Of a DNA stretch of 64,000 nucleotides, positions 60,412-64,000 are shown piece by piece. Every line of letters starts with the position of its first letter. Position 1 is the stretch's first letter. The position numbers were made by a program, and so were the translations under genes. Where the stretch lies: positions 55,272 through 119,271 of the forward strand of contig JBFMFU010000088.1 of the NCBI GenBank assembly GCA_040751985.1, in the 5' to 3' direction. The notes under the pieces were generated by a model that saw nothing but the letters and a program-made list of their open reading frames with translations, did no database searches and was not told where the DNA came from. This DNA is from Desulfoferula sp040751985 (GTDB taxonomy: Bacteria > Desulfobacterota > Desulfarculia > Desulfarculales > Desulfarculaceae).

Positions 60412-60449
60412 CACCGGCGGTTGGTTCAGGCCAGTCGCCGGTTTTTTTA
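60412..60449 (+). terminator. Rho-independent terminator after tRNA-Pro
   Basis: Stem ACCGGCG/CGCCGGT (60413-60419 with 60436-60442), extended inside by TTGG/CCAG, followed by a run of T. Confidence 0.8.
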
Positions 60450-60471
60450 TGCCCTGGGGCTTAGGCCGGTC

Positions 60472-61770
60472 TCAGTTGCCCAGCCCCAACAGGCTGGCCC
60501 CGCCGCTGGCAAAGATGCCGGCGATGCAGCCGGTCATGACCGTGGCCAGGGTGGCGGCCCACAGGGCCTTGAGCCCCAGGCGGCTCAGCTCGCCCAGGCG
60601 GCCCGGCGCCAGGGCCCCGAACCCGCCCACGAATATGGCCACCGAGGCCACGTGGGCAAACCCGCACAGGGCGTAGGAGGCCAGCAGGGCGCTGCGGCCG
60701 TAGGTCAGGCCGTGCTGGGCCAGGAGCTTGGCCAGTTGCGAGTAGGCCGGAATCTCGGTGACCAGGGCCCGCTGGCCCAGTAGGGCCCCCACCTGGGCCG
60801 CGTCCGCGGGCGGCACGCCCATGATCAGGGCCAGGGGATAGCCCAGCCAGCCCAGGATGCTCTCCAGGCTCAGCCCCGGCGCGCCCAGCAGGCCCCCCAC
60901 CCAGCCCACCAGGCCGTTGGCCAGGGCCACCAGGCCCAGGAAGCTGATCAACAGGGCCACAATGCCCACCAGCAGCTTGACCCCGTCGTTGGAGCCGGTG
61001 ATCACCGCCTCCATGAAGCCGGCGTACTTGCCCAGGGCCGGGTCCACGGTCTGGCCCGCGGTCAGAGGTTGGCCGGTCTCGGGCTCCATGAGCTTGGCCA
61101 CCACGATGGCCGCCGGCGCGCTGATCAGGGAGGCGCTGACCAGGTGCCCGGCGATGTTGGGGAAGGACTGGTGCAGGGTGGCCACGTAGATGCCCAGGGT
61201 GCTGCTGGCCACGGTGCTCATGGCCGCGGTGAGCAGGCAGAAGAACTCCGAGCGGGTGAAGGTGGGCAAAAAGGGCCGCACCATGCCCGCGGACTCCACG
61301 CCCACGAAGATCAGGCTGGCCACGCCCAGGGACTCGGCCCCGCTGCTGCCCAGGCTGCGCACGAACACGGCCGAGAACCAGCGCACCACCCGCTGCAAAA
61401 TGCCGGCCTGGTACAGAAGCGCGGTCAGGGCCATGAAGAAGATCACCGTGGGCAGGGCCTGCAGGGCCAGGATAAAGCCCAGGGAGCCCGGCTGGCCGGG
61501 ACCGATGGCCAGGGGCCCGAACAGAAAATGCACCCCGGCCCGGGAGAACTCCAGCAGATTGACCAGGGCCGTGTTCACCGCCACCAGCCCGCTGCGGCCG
61601 GCCGGCAGGGCGAACACCAGGGCGCCCAGGGCCAACTGCAGGCCCAGGCCCCAGGCCAGGGTGCGCCAGGCCATGGGCCCGCGCCGTAGGCCGCAGAGCC
61701 GGGCGATGATCACCAGGACCAGCAGCCCGGCCAGGCTGATCAGGTTGTAGTACAGGGGCGCCTGCTGCAT
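60472..61770 (-). CDS. nupC: NupC-type concentrative nucleoside transporter
   Basis: The 432-residue protein is a cation-coupled nucleoside transporter: ten or so hydrophobic helices, GVESAGMVRPFLPTFTRSEFF, ASSTLGIYVATL, LISAPAAIVVAKLMEPE and the conserved TGSNDGVKLLVGI. The ATG at 61770 has GGGAG upstream and is preferred over the frame opening at 61809. No nucleoside catabolic gene is adjacent. Confidence 0.9.
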   Translation of the reverse strand: MQQAPLYYNLISLAGLLVLVIIARLCGLRRGPMAWRTLAWGLGLQLALGALVFALPAGRSGLVAVNTALVNLLEFSRAGVHFLFGPLAIGPGQPGSLGFILALQALPTVIFFMALTALLYQAGILQRVVRWFSAVFVRSLGSSGAESLGVASLIFVGVESAGMVRPFLPTFTRSEFFCLLTAAMSTVASSTLGIYVATLHQSFPNIAGHLVSASLISAPAAIVVAKLMEPETGQPLTAGQTVDPALGKYAGFMEAVITGSNDGVKLLVGIVALLISFLGLVALANGLVGWVGGLLGAPGLSLESILGWLGYPLALIMGVPPADAAQVGALLGQRALVTEIPAYSQLAKLLAQHGLTYGRSALLASYALCGFAHVASVAIFVGGFGALAPGRLGELSRLGLKALWAATLATVMTGCIAGIFASGGASLLGLGN

Positions 61771-61840
61771 GCCGCTCTCCCGCGCCTGAACCCGGCGTGA
61801 TGATAGCACGGCCGGCCGTGCAGGATAAACACCCGGCGTC

Positions 61841-61869
61841 TTGCTAGGTTCGGCCGGCCTGGTTATAAA
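61841..61869 (+). promoter_or_regulatory. Promoter for ABC-F gene
   Basis: TTGCTA at 61841-61846, 17 bases, TATAAA at 61864-61869. The -10 ends only eight bases before the start codon. Confidence 0.6.
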
Positions 61870-61877
61870 TAGGCCCC

Positions 61878-63878
61878 ATGATCACCCTGCACAACGTCAG
61901 CAAATACTTTGGCAAGCAGGACGTGCTCAGGGATGTGAGCCTGCACATCGGCCCTGGCCAGCGCCTGGGCCTGGTGGGGCCCAACGGCGCGGGCAAGTCC
62001 ACCCTGCTGGGCCTGATGCTGGGCCAGATCGAGCCCGACGCCGGCCAGGTGTTCCGGGCCAAGGCCCTGCGCCTGGGCTACCTGCCCCAGGAGCTGCTGC
62101 ATCTGTCCGGCCGCACGGTGCTGGAGCTGGCCATGGAGACCGGCGACCAGCTCAGCGCCGTGGAGCAGGAGCTGGCCGAGGTGCACCAGGAGCTGGGCCA
62201 AGAGCAGGACGAGCAGACGCTCACCGAGCTACTGGAGCGCCAGGGACGGCTGCAGTCGGTGTTCGAGCAGTTGGGCGGCTACAACCTGGAAGCCCGGGCC
62301 AGCCGGGTGCTGCACGGCCTGGGCTTTGAGCAGGCCCAGTTCCATTGCGACGTGGCCACCCTCTCCGGCGGCTGGCTCATGCGCTCGGCCCTGGCCCGCC
62401 TCCTGCTCTCGGCCCCGGACCTGATCCTCCTGGACGAACCCACCAACCACCTGGACCTGGAGTCCTTGCTCTGGCTGGAGGGCTACCTGGTGCAGAACCC
62501 GGCCTCCCTGGTGCTGGTCAGCCACGACCGGGTGTTCCTGGACAAGGTGGTCAACCGCATCGTGGAGCTGGAGGAGGGCCAGCTATTCACCTACGGCGGC
62601 AACTACAGCCAGTTCGAGGAGCAGCGCCAGCGCCGCCGCCAGGCCCAGCAGGCGGCCTTTGACAGCCAGCAGGAGCGCATCAAGCAAATCCAGGTCTTCG
62701 TGGACAAGAACCGCACCCGCAAGGACCGGGCCAAGCAGGTGCAGGGCCGCCTGAAGATGCTGGAGAAGATGGAGCGGCTCAAGCCGCCCCCCCAGGACCA
62801 GGCCATCCACCTGGAGCTGCCGGTCGTGGACCGCTCGGCCAAGGTGGTGGTTGAGCTGATCGAATTGGACCTGACCTACGGCCACAACCCGGTGTACCGG
62901 GGCCTGAACTTCCAGCTCCTGCGCGGCGACCGTCTGGCCCTGCTGGGTCGCAACGGCGCGGGCAAATCGTCCCTCCTGCGGCTGCTGGCCGGCCTGGTGC
63001 GGCCCCAGCGCGGCCGGCGCCTGGTGGGCGGGCGGGTGAAGATGGGCGTGTTCTCCCAGCACGCCCTGCAGGACTTGAACCCGGACAACGACGTGCTGAG
63101 CGAGCTGGGCAGTGTGGCCGGCCTCATGCCCCAGAGCCAGGCGCGCACCCTGCTGGGCACCTTCCTGTTCCACGGCGACGACGTGTTCAAGAAGGTCAAG
63201 GTGCTAAGTGGCGGCGAGCGCTCCCGCCTGGTGCTGGCCAAGCTCCTGGTGCAGGCCCCCAACCTGCTGCTGTTGGACGAGCCCACCAACCACCTGGACA
63301 TCGCCAGCCGCAAGGTGCTGGAGGCGGCGCTGGCCGACTACCAGGGCACCATAGTGCTGATCAGCCACGACCGGCACCTGATCAATGCCGTGGCCAACAA
63401 GGTGGCCTACGTGGAGCACGGCCAGGTGACGCTGCTGCCGGGCAACTACGACGACTTCCACCGCCTGTGGCGCAACCGGCTGCCCGGCTCCGACGCCGAG
63501 GCCCCCGCCAAGGCGCCAGCTCCACCAACCCCCCAGACGCCGGCAGCGGCGCCGCCCAAGTCCCCGGAGGCGTCCCCGATCTCGGGGCCCAAGACCGCGG
63601 CCCAGAAGCGGGCCGAGGCCCAGGCGCGCAACGAGCGTTACAAGCGACTCAAGCCGCTGCGGGAGAAGGTGCAGGCCGTGGAGGTCCAGGTGGAGGCCGC
63701 CGCCGCGGAGTTGGATAAGCTGGTGCAGGAGATGGTGGACCCGGCGGCCTTTGCCGACGGCGAGCGCTGGTCGCGCCTGACCAAGGCCCACGCCCAGGCC
63801 CAGGAGCGGGTGGAAAAGCTCACCGCCAAGTGGGAGAAGATGGCGTTGGAGCTGGAAGCGCTGGAGCAGGAAGACTAG
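61878..63878 (+). CDS. ABC-F family ATPase (Uup/EttA-like)
   Basis: ABC-F proteins act on the ribosome and lack membrane domains. The 666-residue protein has two ATPase domains with Walker A GPNGAGKST and GRNGAGKSS, signatures LSGGWLMRSALARLLL and LSGGERSRLVLAKLL, and LLDEPTNHLD twice. A linker of about 80 residues joins them and a C-terminal Pro/Ala region plus coiled coil (about 570-666) resembles Uup. The ATG has no ribosome site and lies near the transcription start, so the message may be leaderless. Confidence 0.93.
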   Translation: MITLHNVSKYFGKQDVLRDVSLHIGPGQRLGLVGPNGAGKSTLLGLMLGQIEPDAGQVFRAKALRLGYLPQELLHLSGRTVLELAMETGDQLSAVEQELAEVHQELGQEQDEQTLTELLERQGRLQSVFEQLGGYNLEARASRVLHGLGFEQAQFHCDVATLSGGWLMRSALARLLLSAPDLILLDEPTNHLDLESLLWLEGYLVQNPASLVLVSHDRVFLDKVVNRIVELEEGQLFTYGGNYSQFEEQRQRRRQAQQAAFDSQQERIKQIQVFVDKNRTRKDRAKQVQGRLKMLEKMERLKPPPQDQAIHLELPVVDRSAKVVVELIELDLTYGHNPVYRGLNFQLLRGDRLALLGRNGAGKSSLLRLLAGLVRPQRGRRLVGGRVKMGVFSQHALQDLNPDNDVLSELGSVAGLMPQSQARTLLGTFLFHGDDVFKKVKVLSGGERSRLVLAKLLVQAPNLLLLDEPTNHLDIASRKVLEAALADYQGTIVLISHDRHLINAVANKVAYVEHGQVTLLPGNYDDFHRLWRNRLPGSDAEAPAKAPAPPTPQTPAAAPPKSPEASPISGPKTAAQKRAEAQARNERYKRLKPLREKVQAVEVQVEAAAAELDKLVQEMVDPAAFADGERWSRLTKAHAQAQERVEKLTAKWEKMALELEALEQED

Positions 63879-64000
63879 GGTCTGTCGACATTAATAATGA
63901 TTTGGAGTAAAGTTGCATAAAGGGAGGTCTTTATGCAGCGACGCCATGCACTGAGGGACGATCAGTGGGACAAGATCAGAGACGCCCTACCTGGGAAGGA
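63873..64000 (+). mobile_element. Left end of an IS5-like insertion sequence
   Basis: Directly after or within the ABC-F stop, the sequence CTAGGGTCTGTCGAC begins a region leading into a transposase gene. CTAG fits the YTAR target reported for IS5-group elements, and GGTCTGTCGAC would be the terminal repeat. The right end lies outside the window, so the ends are inferred. Confidence 0.55.
63933..64000 (+). CDS. IS5-family transposase, N-terminal fragment cut by window edge
   Basis: The frame begins MQRRHALRDDQWDKIRDALPG, the usual start of IS5/IS1031-type transposases (x-R-R-H-x-L-x-D-x-Q-W-x-x-I-x-x-x-L-P-G). GGGAGG lies before the ATG. Only 22 residues are visible. Confidence 0.75.
   Translation, partial: MQRRHALRDDQWDKIRDALPGK

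Noticed and set aside
1..64000. CRISPR array, prophage or defence island
   Set aside because: No regularly spaced direct repeats, no Cas, phage structural or known defence genes were seen; genes are housekeeping or metabolic.

Overview
The window is a G+C-rich (roughly two thirds by eye), densely coded piece of a Gram-negative chromosome. Kdo synthesis genes (kdsA, kdsC), a six-gene Rnf complex, indolepyruvate:ferredoxin oxidoreductase (iorAB), an ADP-forming acyl-CoA synthetase, a 2-hydroxyacyl-CoA-dehydratase-type protein and many FeS proteins point to a strictly anaerobic member of the Desulfobacterota (former Deltaproteobacteria). Desulfarculales-like would be my guess, but no rRNA marker is present. 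Vegetative promoters are easy to see: most read TTGACA-like, 17 bases, TATAAT-like.

Layout. 1-4103: a cut-off Lys/Pro-rich gene, an alpha/beta hydrolase, recO and an acyl-CoA synthetase. 4104-4356: a 253-bp MITE-like inverted-repeat element. 4371-8151: HgdB-like dehydratase subunit, apbC/mrp with a NifU domain protein, a Usp and queC. 8158-12897 (minus): hrcA-grpE, an LpoA-like lipoprotein and a receiver-like protein. 13081-18609: CGGC protein, radical SAM protein, three unknown proteins, SAM hydroxide adenosyltransferase, sirtuin, FmdB protein and an HExxH protein. 18770-25920: a large secreted protein, a folate cyclo-ligase-like protein, PilZ, glgA, a tiny FmdB protein, larE and a CBS protein. 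26252-29832: pyrG-kdsA-kdsC and an RRM protein. 29991-32485 (minus): iorBA. 32802-34304: a response regulator and a receiver-kinase hybrid.

34327-41872 is the most interesting block. It is an rnf operon with its own promoter, a small translationally coupled ORF first, then rnfC-D-G-E-A, an RnfB fused to a GltD/NfnB-type FAD/NAD(P) oxidoreductase, and apbE. 41989-46242 holds an unknown protein, Usp, RseC/MucC, a YkgJ-type Cys-cluster protein, two tandem secreted paralogues and a small conserved protein. At 46260-46440 a promoter, a strong hairpin and a terminator precede an aminotransferase and look like an undescribed leader or small RNA. 47665-51315: an MtaB-like methylthiotransferase, a TPR protein and a Nudix hydrolase. 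51415-56734: rpsF-rpsR-DUF2232-rplI-dnaB-hflX. 56880-63878: a rhodanese-fold protein, tldD with a BPL_N-like protein, tRNA-Pro(GGG), a NupC transporter and an ABC-F protein. The window ends inside an IS5-like insertion sequence.

Together the metabolic genes suggest oxidation of aryl-pyruvates and acyl-CoA compounds by ferredoxin-linked enzymes, substrate-level ATP from acyl-CoA, and Rnf coupling of reduced ferredoxin to NAD(P) and an ion gradient. ApbE would supply flavin and ApbC/NifU the FeS clusters.
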